Part shown: one piece after another, positions 15,669 to 23,036 of the stretch | Layout: each line of letters starts with the position of its first letter | Numbering within the stretch: position 1 is the first letter of the stretch | Assembly (NCBI GenBank): GCA_934702115.1 | Contig: CAKUYF010000006.1 | Span: 1-26,310, forward strand | Length of the DNA: 26,310 bases | Origin: an uncultured Eubacteriales bacterium | GTDB taxonomy: Bacteria > Bacillota > Clostridia > Oscillospirales > Acutalibacteraceae | Direction: 5' to 3' | Position numbers and translations under genes: made by a program | Notes under the pieces: model-generated | Seen by the model: only the letters and a program-made list of their open reading frames with translations | What the model was told of the DNA's origin: nothing | Database searches by the model: none

Positions 15669-16628
15669 TTATATACGGTCTAAGTAGTCACATATTTCAA
15701 GCAATTGATTTTTATTAGTCGTTGTAAAAGCTTGTTTACGCAGTTCTGCAGCATCTGGAAATCCTTTTAAATATGCTGCCATGTGTTTACGAGCTTCTTT
15801 TATGCCTACTTTTTCTCCTTTATATTCACATATTTTATTTATATGCAGACGCATTACTCTTGATTTTTCTTTAAATGAGATTTTAGTATTCCATTTTTCA
15901 TTTTTGTACCAACTATTTATTTGAGAGAATATCCAAGGGTTTCCCATAGCGGCACGTCCTATTGCAATCATATCACAATTTGTTGCTGAAATCATATTCT
16001 CTGCGGATTCTACTGATACGATATCTCCGTTACCAATTACAGGTATTTTTACTGAGTCTTTGACGCTTTTTATAACTTCTAAATTACATATTCCTGAGTA
16101 ACCTTGCTCTTTGGTGCGACCGTGGACAGTAATAGCATCACAACCTGCTTGTTCGCAAATTTTTGCTACTTCCGAAGCGTTTATGCTTTTGGAATCCCAT
16201 CCAGATCTTATTTTTACTGTTACCGGTAAATTACACGCTTGTTTTACTGCGTATACAATTTCTCCGCAAATTTCTGGAGTTTTCATAAGTGCGGATCCTG
16301 ATTTTTCTTTGACTATTTTGGTTGCAGGACATCCCATATTAATATCAATAATATCGGGTAGAAAATCAGAAATAAGTTTTACTGCTTCATAGAAGTCTTT
16401 TGGATTATTTCCGAAAAGCTGAAGCGCAAATGGACGATCTTTTATACTGTGATCTATCAAAGAAAATGTTTTTTTGCTTTCGTATATTAGTCCTTTTACG
16501 CTTACCATTTCGCTGGTAAACAGCGATGCACCGAAGTCAGCACATATTTCTCTAAATGATCTATCTGTTATTCCTGCCATAGGAGCAAGTGATGCTATGC
16601 CGTTAATTTTTATTTTACCTATTTTCAT
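15669..16628 (-). CDS. dus: tRNA-dihydrouridine synthase (DusB family)
   Basis: This flavin enzyme reduces specific uridines in the tRNA D-loop to dihydrouridine. The 319-residue TIM barrel begins with the FMN-binding SLAPMAGITDRSFR (13-26) and has the catalytic cysteine C100 in INMGCPATK. It also has VKIRSGWD, the tRNA/FMN-contacting ITVHGRTKEQGYSG, IPVIGNGDI and AIGRAAMGNPWIF. Motif order fits the DusB-like proteins of Firmicutes (NifR3 family), but the exact position it modifies cannot be inferred. It converges on hisS with a two-base gap. The ATG at 16628 has AAAGGAA about 12 bases upstream. Confidence 0.93.
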   Translation of the reverse strand: MKIGKIKINGIASLAPMAGITDRSFREICADFGASLFTSEMVSVKGLIYESKKTFSLIDHSIKDRPFALQLFGNNPKDFYEAVKLISDFLPDIIDINMGCPATKIVKEKSGSALMKTPEICGEIVYAVKQACNLPVTVKIRSGWDSKSINASEVAKICEQAGCDAITVHGRTKEQGYSGICNLEVIKSVKDSVKIPVIGNGDIVSVESAENMISATNCDMIAIGRAAMGNPWIFSQINSWYKNEKWNTKISFKEKSRVMRLHINKICEYKGEKVGIKEARKHMAAYLKGFPDAAELRKQAFTTTNKNQLLEICDYLDRI

Positions 16629-16693
16629 AATTTCATAATTCCTTTTAATATTATTTTTTATGTTGATATATTATTCTAAAGCTGTTTAAGTTG

Positions 16694-16702
16694 TGGTATA
16701 AC
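16694..16702 (+). promoter_or_regulatory. Extended -10 promoter for alr
   Basis: TGG directly followed by TATAAC (16697-16702), within TTGTGGTATAAC, forms an extended -10 element closely resembling the one before mreB. The -35 region is poor. The alr start lies 37 bases downstream. Confidence 0.55.
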
Positions 16703-16739
16703 ATTTTTGTAGACTAAATTTTAAATTGGAGGAAATGAT

Positions 16740-17918
16740 ATGGAAAACTATTCTAAACGTGCTTGGGCAGAAATAGATTTGGATGCAGTAGATTATAATT
16801 ATAAAATGATTAAAAGTAAACTTAAACCTCACACTAAAATACTTTGTGTTTTAAAAGCAGATGCTTATGGGCATGGAGCACCATTTTTATATAAAGAATA
16901 TGAAAAATTGGGAGCAGATTGGTTTGGTGTTTCAAGTATTGATGAAGCTATTCAGCTTCGCAAAAGTGGAGCGACTATACCTATACTTATATTCGGATAT
17001 ACTCCGCCAGAAATGGTTAAAGAGCTTGCACATTTTAATATATCACAATCTCTTTTTTCAAAAAATTATGCTTATAAACTAATTGAAGTATGTAAAAAAG
17101 AAAATGTAAAAATAAAAGTACATATTAAATTAGATACCGGAATGAGTAGAATAGGCTTTTTTTGTCAGACTAATGAAGGTATAGACAATTCTGTAGAAGA
17201 AATAGCGGAGCTTAATGAAGCTTCTGAATTAGATTTTGAAGGTATATTTACTCATTTTTCAGTAGCAGATAATATGACGGATGAAAAAGAATACACTTTA
17301 AAGCAGTTTGACAGTTTTATGAAAGTAATAAATCTCCTTAAATATAAAGGAATAGAGTTTCCTTTAAAGCATTGTTGTAATAGTGGAGGAATAGTTAGTT
17401 TTCCGCAAATGCACTTAGATATGGTTAGGGCAGGACTTGTTTTATACGGACTTTATCCTTCCAAAGAAATAAAACAAAATCTGGATTTAAAACCTGTTAT
17501 GCGTTTAAAGAGTGTAATTTCTCAAATAAAAACCGTCCCTAAAGGTACTAGCATAGGGTATGGAAGGACTTTTGTAGCTGATAAAGATAAAAAAGTTGCT
17601 ACTGTCCCTCTTGGATATGCAGATGGCTACTCTACTTATTTTTCCAATAAAGCTCAAATGATGGTTTGTGGGAAAAGAGCTTCAATTCTTGGTAGAGTGT
17701 GTATGGATCAACTTATGTTAGACGTTTCTGATATAGAAGAAGCTACTGAAAATAGTGAAGTTATTGTTTTTGGTTATGAAAAAGATGATGTTACAGTTGA
17801 TGAGCTTTCTAAAATTGCCAAAAATATAAATTATGAAATGATATGTCTTATAGGAAAGCGTGTACCTCGTATTTATTATAGAGGAAGTGAAATAAAAGGT
17901 AAATTGAGCTATGTCTAG
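16740..17918 (+). CDS. alr: Alanine racemase
   Basis: This PLP-dependent enzyme interconverts L- and D-alanine, supplying D-Ala for peptidoglycan. The 392-residue product has the PLP lysine K39 in VLKADAYGHG, LDTGMSRIGF (131-140) with the Arg contacting PLP, and the catalytic tyrosine Y274 in SIGYGRTF. GYADGY and the substrate-entry motif CMDQLMLDV (321-329) follow. An N-terminal barrel and a C-terminal beta domain are of normal length. GGAGG lies just before the ATG. The gene is separate from other wall genes here, between dus and the partner-switching operon, and no clear terminator follows it. Confidence 0.97.
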   Translation: MENYSKRAWAEIDLDAVDYNYKMIKSKLKPHTKILCVLKADAYGHGAPFLYKEYEKLGADWFGVSSIDEAIQLRKSGATIPILIFGYTPPEMVKELAHFNISQSLFSKNYAYKLIEVCKKENVKIKVHIKLDTGMSRIGFFCQTNEGIDNSVEEIAELNEASELDFEGIFTHFSVADNMTDEKEYTLKQFDSFMKVINLLKYKGIEFPLKHCCNSGGIVSFPQMHLDMVRAGLVLYGLYPSKEIKQNLDLKPVMRLKSVISQIKTVPKGTSIGYGRTFVADKDKKVATVPLGYADGYSTYFSNKAQMMVCGKRASILGRVCMDQLMLDVSDIEEATENSEVIVFGYEKDDVTVDELSKIAKNINYEMICLIGKRVPRIYYRGSEIKGKLSYV

Positions 17919-17947
17919 TAAAGATTTACAAAAATTATATTTTACTC

Positions 17948-17976
17948 TTGAAAAAATCATAATTATGCAGTACAAT
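17948..17976 (+). promoter_or_regulatory. Promoter of the coiled-coil/anti-sigma operon
   Basis: TTGAAA (17948-17953) is followed after exactly 17 bases by TACAAT (17971-17976). The likely transcript start is about 67 bases before the ATG at 18050. It fits housekeeping sigma-A rather than an alternative factor. Confidence 0.72.
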
Positions 17977-18049
17977 TTTCCCTATCAACATAAAAAAGTT
18001 TAAAATAATGTTGAAAATGTTTAAAATACTTTGGGAAAGAGGGATGATT

Positions 18050-18718
18050 ATGAGGAATTTAAAAAAAATAAGTAGTTCTTTTGCTTTAGGATTAATGCTA
18101 GGAGCTTTTCCGATTGTTGGAGCAGCTGATAATAATATTGCATTAGAAAAAACTAAGTTAATAAGTGAAAATAAGGCTAGTAATCAGAAATCCTTGGAGG
18201 GCAGTGCTATAGATTCATCGTTAGAGGCAAAAATTAAAGAAATTCTTTTGAAAAGCAAGGATCTGACTATTTCTGATGAAGATTTAGCAAAAGAAAACAG
18301 TGAACTTAAAAAGAAAATTGACAAACTTGAAAATGAAAATTTCAAACTAAATAGTAAAATTACGGAATTATCAATGGAAAATGTAAATCTAAAAGCTTCA
18401 GCTGATGCTTATAAAAAAAGAGCGCATAGATATAAGCGTAAGCTTAATGAAAAAAAGGACTATGTTTCTCCTGAGGTTATGCAAGCTGAAGTAGATAAAG
18501 TACGTACTCAAATGATTTTGGATTTTAATGGTTATTTAAGTGATTACATAAAGAAAAATCCGTCCAGAAAAATGAAAAATATAGATTTAAGAGGTCTCTT
18601 TACCCAGTTTATAAATTTTAATGTTAACTATACTGCTAATGGCGATACTACTGTAGCTCCGTTAGCTGTCAAAGGAGTTGCTAAAGGAACAGTAGCTGGT
18701 GCAGCGATAACTTCATAA
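18050..18718 (+). CDS. Exported coiled-coil protein of unknown function
   Basis: I do not recognise this family. The longest frame opens at 18008, but AAGAGGG at 18037-18043 serves the ATG at 18050, from which the protein begins MRNLKKISSSFALGLMLGAFPIVGAADN, a clean Sec signal peptide with likely cleavage near residue 25. The mature part, about 197 residues, contains a long leucine-heptad coiled coil (about 77-120, LAKENSELKKKIDKLENEN and onward) and a very basic patch (YKKRAHRYKRKLNEKK, 121-136). The C-terminus is small-residue-rich (APLAVKGVAKGTVAGAAITS). No membrane anchor or sortase motif is seen after the signal. It is the first gene of a tight operon with an anti-sigma-type ATPase and a STAS protein, 22 bases upstream of the former. 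An envelope structural or sensory role is possible but unproven. Confidence 0.82.
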   Translation: MRNLKKISSSFALGLMLGAFPIVGAADNNIALEKTKLISENKASNQKSLEGSAIDSSLEAKIKEILLKSKDLTISDEDLAKENSELKKKIDKLENENFKLNSKITELSMENVNLKASADAYKKRAHRYKRKLNEKKDYVSPEVMQAEVDKVRTQMILDFNGYLSDYIKKNPSRKMKNIDLRGLFTQFINFNVNYTANGDTTVAPLAVKGVAKGTVAGAAITS

Positions 18719-18740
18719 AAAACAATTGGGGAGCTTTAAA

Positions 18741-19217
18741 ATGGACGAAAACTATATACAAAATAAAAAAAAATTAGAGTTTATGGATTCTAAGTTATCT
18801 AAGAGTATTAAAATGCCAGCTATGAATAGTCATTGGGAAGAGATGTATGAATTTTTGAAGTTATTTGTGCAGAAATTTAAATTAAGTAATCAAGAAATTG
18901 CTCAAGTACTTTTAGTTGGTGAAGAAATATTTACTAATATTTCTAAATATGCTTATCCTAATGATGTTGGAAATGTAGAATTAAGAGTAGAATATAATGA
19001 AGCCTTAAAAGAACTAAAATTACATTTTGAAGATAATGGCATTCCTTTTAATCCTTGCTTAAATAGTGATCCAAATATAATGGGATCTTCTAAGGATCGG
19101 AAAATAGGAGGTTTAGGTTTGTATATAGTTCGCCAGATTGCAGATAGTATAAAGTATGAGAATATAGATGGAAAAAACCAATTAACTATTTTAAAAAAAA
19201 TAAATAAGGAGGACTAA
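18741..19217 (+). CDS. RsbW/SpoIIAB-like ATP-binding anti-sigma regulatory factor
   Basis: The product is a small GHKL-fold ATPase of the anti-sigma/serine kinase type (COG2172). A TTG at 18726 extends the frame, but GGGGAG at 18728-18733 points to the ATG at 18741, giving 158 residues. The N box is E61-E-I-F-T-N66, the G1 box is EDNGIPFNP (97-105), and the G2 box is GGLGLYIVRQIAD (123-135). These are the ATP and Mg contacts used by SpoIIAB and RsbW to bind a sigma factor or phosphorylate an antagonist. It is followed five bases later by a STAS antagonist, so the two probably form a partner-switching pair. No sigma factor or PP2C phosphatase is adjacent, so the output target is unknown. It is not SpoIIAB by context, since no spoIIAA-sigF flanks it. 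Confidence 0.88.
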   Translation: MDENYIQNKKKLEFMDSKLSKSIKMPAMNSHWEEMYEFLKLFVQKFKLSNQEIAQVLLVGEEIFTNISKYAYPNDVGNVELRVEYNEALKELKLHFEDNGIPFNPCLNSDPNIMGSSKDRKIGGLGLYIVRQIADSIKYENIDGKNQLTILKKINKED

Positions 19218-19222
19218 ATAAA

Positions 19223-19552
19223 ATGGAATTTGAAAAAAAACTTGAAGGCAATAAGTTAACCTACTACATTAAAGGAAGAATAGACACTCAAACCGCTCCT
19301 GATCTTCAAGAAGAAATAGATATTCCCTTAAAAGAAGCAGAAGAGCAAAAGTCAGGTATACACTTAGTATTGGATCTAGAAAAAGTAGATTATATGAGTA
19401 GTGCGGGGCTTAGAACAATCTTGCACGTAAAAAAGTATATAGATAGTATAGAAAATTCTTCTTTAAAGTTGCTTAATGTTCAACCGCCAGTAATGGAAAT
19501 TTTAGATATGACAGGATTTACTGATTTTTTAGATTTAGGAAAAAATGATTAA
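19223..19552 (+). CDS. STAS-domain anti-sigma factor antagonist (RsbV/SpoIIAA-like)
   Basis: The 109-residue protein is a single STAS domain. It has the opening beta strands (LTYYIKGRIDTQTAPDLQEEI), the HLVLDLEKVDYMSSAGLRTIL segment (47-67) and the closing LLNVQPPVMEILDMTGFTDFL helix. The phosphoacceptor is expected among S59 and S60 of SSAGLR. Such proteins bind the anti-sigma ATPase when unphosphorylated and release its target. It follows the ATPase gene by five bases with a strong AAGGAGGA and is closed by a terminator at 19571. The order ATPase-then-antagonist is the reverse of rsbV-rsbW and spoIIAA-spoIIAB. Confidence 0.92.
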   Translation: MEFEKKLEGNKLTYYIKGRIDTQTAPDLQEEIDIPLKEAEEQKSGIHLVLDLEKVDYMSSAGLRTILHVKKYIDSIENSSLKLLNVQPPVMEILDMTGFTDFLDLGKND

Positions 19553-19570
19553 TTTAAAATATATTATAAA

Positions 19571-19607
19571 ATAATTCTTAGTCAGAAGATTAGGAGTTAT
19601 TTTTTTG
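19571..19607 (+). terminator. Terminator of the coiled-coil/anti-sigma operon
   Basis: ATAATTCTTA (19571-19580) and TAGGAGTTAT (19591-19600) pair over 10 bp, including two G-U pairs, around a 10-base loop. Seven T residues follow. Confidence 0.85.
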
Positions 19608-19691
19608 ATTTGTTTTATTTTTAGATGATTATTTAATCATTTAAGCTAATAATAATTTATTGTGTAATTATTATAAAAATTAAAAAAATAC

Positions 19692-19720
19692 TTGCAATTT
19701 TTATCATTTTATTATATAAT
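19692..19720 (+). promoter_or_regulatory. Near-consensus sigma-A promoter for the orphan gene at 19760
   Basis: TTGCAA (19692-19697) is followed after exactly 17 bases by a perfect TATAAT (19715-19720). With AAAGGAGGAG at 19745-19754 this is one of the strongest expression signals in the window. Confidence 0.85.
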
Positions 19721-19759
19721 TTAATACGTTCAATTTTTTATTTAAAAGGAGGAGTTTAT

Positions 19760-20845
19760 ATGGCGGATAATAAAAATGGTTGGGAAATTAAGGTTAAAAA
19801 TTTTATGGAGTCTACTGACGACATTGGAAAATCTTATTCTTCGGGAGGAAATGAAACTATTTGTTCAAAAGCTATAGAAGATATTTCTAGACTAGGTGAT
19901 GCAGTAGGTAAGCAGGATGACCCTGAAAAATTTGGAAATGGGTATATTAAGAATCTAAACGGATTAGACAAAATATTAGCCTCGGTTAAAGGTTTTATAA
20001 AAAATAAAAAGGTAACCGATGTAGACGAGGCTAATAAAAATGGAATCAGTATAGAAGAAGTTTTTGAAAATATAACCGATGTAAAAGAAATGGTTAGAGA
20101 TTTAAATGTTATACTTAAGAGCTCAAAAAGTAATGAGAAACTTATTAAGTCAAAAACTAAAAATAACTCGGGAGCGGATTTTTTCCAAGCTTGTAAAGAA
20201 GATTCAAGATTCAAACAGCGTCTTAAATATTTAAGGGGACATTTTAAACAGTTATACACTGAAATTATAATATATGAAAAATCAATATTAAAATCACAAA
20301 AAACAAAAGCAGCTGATGAGGATAAGGGAGATTTACCCGACGAAGTAATTTCTAAAAAAATTTTCGGTTATTTAAATAAAATTTACGATGAATGTTTTAG
20401 AGCAAAAGAGGGCTTGCAGGAAGCAAATGAATCGGGAAAAATTGTTAAGCTTGAAAGGATAAAAAAAATTGAAATTGATTCTTCTGCAAAGCACATGAAT
20501 AGATTGCAAAAAGTGTTACGGTATTTTTTAGTATACGATCCTAAACTAGCAATTTCAAAAAACAATGTTAGAAATAACTTAGTGGATGATGGTAAATTTA
20601 TTGATTTTTGCATCATTTTTGAAAAGACGAGTAAAAACTGCAAGAGCTATTCCGAATTAGCATTCAAAATTGATAGTTTAACAAAGGCTATAAATCAATC
20701 TACCTGCAAAGAGGTTAAAAGAATTTTTGATAAGATGGTTATAAACAGACTCAAATCAACAAAAAAAATCGTGGAAGATTTGAACGATGCAAACGATGAA
20801 GCTCTTGCCAAGGCAGCAGAAAAAACTAAAAAAAATAACGCTTAA
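19760..20845 (+). CDS. Second orphan charged helical protein of unknown function
   Basis: I do not recognise this 361-residue protein. It is dominated by Lys, Glu, Asp and Asn and reads as a series of amphipathic helices. It has no signal peptide and no membrane segment, and its tail is Lys/Ala-rich (ALAKAAEKTKKNNA). Near the middle, FKQRLKYLRGHFKQLYTEIIIYEKSIL and KKIFGYLNKIYDECFRAKEGL look like long helices. It is monocistronic behind a near-consensus promoter and ribosome binding site, so it is probably abundant. It shares size class, composition, the MA-x-N/K start and expression arrangement with the protein at 3273-4490, which may indicate one lineage-specific family, although no aligned motif is evident by eye. 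The frame is intact. A scaffold-like or host-interaction role would be a guess. Confidence 0.85.
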   Translation: MADNKNGWEIKVKNFMESTDDIGKSYSSGGNETICSKAIEDISRLGDAVGKQDDPEKFGNGYIKNLNGLDKILASVKGFIKNKKVTDVDEANKNGISIEEVFENITDVKEMVRDLNVILKSSKSNEKLIKSKTKNNSGADFFQACKEDSRFKQRLKYLRGHFKQLYTEIIIYEKSILKSQKTKAADEDKGDLPDEVISKKIFGYLNKIYDECFRAKEGLQEANESGKIVKLERIKKIEIDSSAKHMNRLQKVLRYFLVYDPKLAISKNNVRNNLVDDGKFIDFCIIFEKTSKNCKSYSELAFKIDSLTKAINQSTCKEVKRIFDKMVINRLKSTKKIVEDLNDANDEALAKAAEKTKKNNA

Positions 20846-20941
20846 AGTATACTTATAAAAATTCAAATTTAATTTTCAAATTAGTGTAGTCATAAAACTA
20901 GAAATCATTTTATACTTTTAATCACTAACTCGGTGCTTATA

Positions 20942-20976
20942 TAAAAAGTCCTCCTGATTTTAAATTATCAGGAGGA
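20942..20976 (-). terminator. Terminator of the prfA-sua5-lytic transglycosylase-M18 operon
   Basis: TCCTCCTGAT and ATCAGGAGGA (20949-20958 and 20967-20976) form a perfect 10-bp stem with an 8-base AT loop, seven bases beyond the M18 gene. On the minus strand the stem is followed by CTTTTTATAT, so it terminates leftward transcription. Confidence 0.88.
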
Positions 20977-20982
20977 TTAAAG

Positions 20983-22392
20983 TTATTTTGCTTTAAAAAA
21001 CGAATAGACTGCTTTATAAGTCATATATAAATCTATTTTAGAAATTACTTCATAAGGTGCGTGCATTGAAAGAACTGGTACTCCGATATCTATTACGTTT
21101 ACATTCCAAGAAGCAATATATTTTGCAATTGTTCCGCCGCCGCCTGCGTCGATTTTTCCAAGCTCACTGCTTTGCCAAAGGACGTCATTATTATTTAAAA
21201 TTCTAAGAATTTCACCTGTAAACTCTGCAGAAGCGTCTGAAGTACTGTATTTTCCACCGCTTCCTGTATATTTAGTTACTACTACTCCTCTATTTATAAA
21301 AGAACTGTTTAAAAATTCGTAGCTACTTGAATAAGTAGGATCATATGCAGCATTAACGTCAGCAGAAAGACATGTTGATTTACTTAGTACATCTCTGGTT
21401 TTCAACCCTTCTTGGTTAGCAAGATCGGCAATAAAATATTTTAGGAAGAAAGATTTCATACCGGTATTTCCGTCACTTCCGGTTTCTTCTTTATCTGTAA
21501 GCAATACGAGAGCAGTTTCTTCCGGAATTTCTTTTAAGTCCATTATTCCTTCAATACAACAGTATGCACAGGAACGATCATCATGAGCGTATCCTCCGAT
21601 CATACTTCTATCAAATCCGACATCTTGTGCTTTCATTGTAGGAACGAGTTCAAGCTCTGCGCTTATAAAGTCTTCTTCGACTATACCATATTTTTCATTT
21701 AAAATTTTTAAAATGTTGAGTTTTACAAGTTCGGAACCGCTGTCGCTTTTAAATGGCATACTTCCTATTAAAACGTTTAAATTTTCTCCTGTAATAACTT
21801 CGGACATTTTTTTGTTCATTTGTTCTTTTGATAAATGAGGAAGTAGATCTGTTACACAGAAGCATGGATCTTCTTCGCTTTCACCTATTGTAATATCTAC
21901 ATAGCTTCCGTCTTTTTTTACCACACGTCCATGCAAGGAAAGAGGAATAGTAGTCCATTGATATTTTTTTATTCCTCCATAATAGTGAGTTTTTAAAATA
22001 GCAATTTCTTTATCTTCTATAATTGGATTTGGTTTAAGGTCAAGACGGGGAGCGTCTATATGTGCGACTGAAATTTTTACACCATTTTTTACACCATTTT
22101 TACCTATTATTCCTAAAACTATATTTTTTTCTCTATTTAGCAAGTATATTTTATCTCCCGGGTTATACTTTTTAGATTTATCAAATTCAGTAAATCCGAG
22201 GGATTTAGCTTTTTCAAGCGTGTATTTTACTGCTTCACGCTCCGTTTTAGATTTATTTAAAAAGTCTTTATAACCTATTCCGAAATTTTCGCATTTCGCT
22301 AAAGTTTCCTCGGAAAGGATTTTACCTCCGTTTTCTCTGCGTGCAAATAATTTTTCTTTTAAAGCTTTTACTTCAGTGTTTTCCCTTGACAT
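20983..22392 (-). CDS. M18-family metalloaminopeptidase
   Basis: This is a cytosolic, dodecameric, two-metal aminopeptidase that releases N-terminal residues, often acidic or hydrophobic ones, from peptides. The 469-residue product carries the M18 metal ligands and catalytic residues: VAHIDAPRLDLK (H111), YAHDDRSCAY (bridging Asp), LLTDKEETGSDGNTG (catalytic and metal Glu), SADVNAAYDP (Asp) and the late SMHAPYEV (His). The DAGGGGTIAKY segment before that is typical. It belongs to the bacterial branch with HIDAPR, often annotated as aminopeptidase 1. AAGGAGATG precedes the ATG and overlaps the end of the lytic transglycosylase gene, only 14 bases away, so the two are coupled. Substrate preference cannot be read from sequence. 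Confidence 0.93.
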   Translation of the reverse strand: MSRENTEVKALKEKLFARRENGGKILSEETLAKCENFGIGYKDFLNKSKTEREAVKYTLEKAKSLGFTEFDKSKKYNPGDKIYLLNREKNIVLGIIGKNGVKNGVKISVAHIDAPRLDLKPNPIIEDKEIAILKTHYYGGIKKYQWTTIPLSLHGRVVKKDGSYVDITIGESEEDPCFCVTDLLPHLSKEQMNKKMSEVITGENLNVLIGSMPFKSDSGSELVKLNILKILNEKYGIVEEDFISAELELVPTMKAQDVGFDRSMIGGYAHDDRSCAYCCIEGIMDLKEIPEETALVLLTDKEETGSDGNTGMKSFFLKYFIADLANQEGLKTRDVLSKSTCLSADVNAAYDPTYSSSYEFLNSSFINRGVVVTKYTGSGGKYSTSDASAEFTGEILRILNNNDVLWQSSELGKIDAGGGGTIAKYIASWNVNVIDIGVPVLSMHAPYEVISKIDLYMTYKAVYSFFKAK

Positions 22393-22406
22393 TTTTAGAC
22401 ATCTCC

Positions 22407-22985
22407 TTAATCATTAAAATAGAGTTTTTTATAAATTTTTTTAGCTTTTTTCACCCTTTCTACATAGTCTCTGGTTTCCTTATAGGGGATATAACTTAAG
22501 TCTTTTCCATTGCTGGAAGTTGTTAAGTCTGCGAGCCATCTTTCTACTGTAGTTATTCCTGCATTGTAAGCACTTAGTACTACTTGTTCTGAGCTATACT
22601 TTTTATTTAAAATTGATATAAACAGGGTACCATAGAATATATTTACCTCAGGATTTTTAAGATCAGTTTCACTTACTTTTGTATCGTGTGTATAACAAGT
22701 TTTAAGCCATTCTAAGGTTTCGGGAGTTATTTGCATCAATCCGTGTGCGTTAGCTTTGGAATGTGCTGATTCGTCAAATCCGCTTTCACATTTTATTATA
22801 GCGTAAATGAGTTCTTTTTCTATTTCGTATTTTGACGAAACATAGGAAACAATTTCTTCGTACTTAAGGGGATAGAGTATTTTCAGTATGGATTTATAAG
22901 TCCATGAGATAACAATACTACATAAAATGGCAATTATGGTATATAAGATTATATAGAAGGCTGATTTAGTTATTCTTATTGATAT
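22407..22985 (-). CDS. Membrane-anchored soluble-lytic-transglycosylase-like protein, apparent ATA start
   Basis: Lytic transglycosylases cleave the glycan backbone of peptidoglycan, forming 1,6-anhydro ends. Read from the ATA at 22985, the 192-residue product has one N-terminal membrane helix (about 9-28, FYIILYTIIAILCSIVIS) and a Slt/GEWL domain. That domain has the catalytic glutamate E67 in IIKCESGFDESAHS, then NAHGLMQITPET (79-90), LSAYNAG and the closing YIPYKETRDYVERV. The only conventional start codon with any claim is the TTG of GLM at 22739, which would remove the catalytic Glu and the membrane anchor. An in-frame TAA overlaps the ribosome binding site, so the frame cannot start further up. 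AGGAGG (23000-22995) lies nine bases before the ATA, ideal spacing. The gene follows sua5 by about 50 bases and precedes the M18 gene. Confidence 0.82.
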   Translation of the reverse strand: MSIRITKSAFYIILYTIIAILCSIVISWTYKSILKILYPLKYEEIVSYVSSKYEIEKELIYAIIKCESGFDESAHSKANAHGLMQITPETLEWLKTCYTHDTKVSETDLKNPEVNIFYGTLFISILNKKYSSEQVVLSAYNAGITTVERWLADLTTSSNGKDLSYIPYKETRDYVERVKKAKKIYKKLYFND

Positions 22986-23036
22986 TTGAGGTTACCTCCT
23001 CTGAGATATTGAGTTCTTAGACTTTTAATTTTGGGA

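Noticed and set aside
18726..19552. spoIIAB/spoIIAA of the SigF switch
   Set aside because: Order and context are wrong: no sigF follows, the antagonist comes second, and the ATPase is not flanked by sporulation genes.
3273..20845. A defence system or mobile island built around the two orphan proteins
   Set aside because: They lie 15 kb apart among housekeeping genes, with no nuclease, integrase, toxin or repeat motifs that I can see.
22407..22739. Lytic transglycosylase starting at TTG 22739 (110 residues)
   Set aside because: This TTG is the Leu of the internal GLMQITP motif; the catalytic Glu and membrane anchor are encoded upstream in the same frame.
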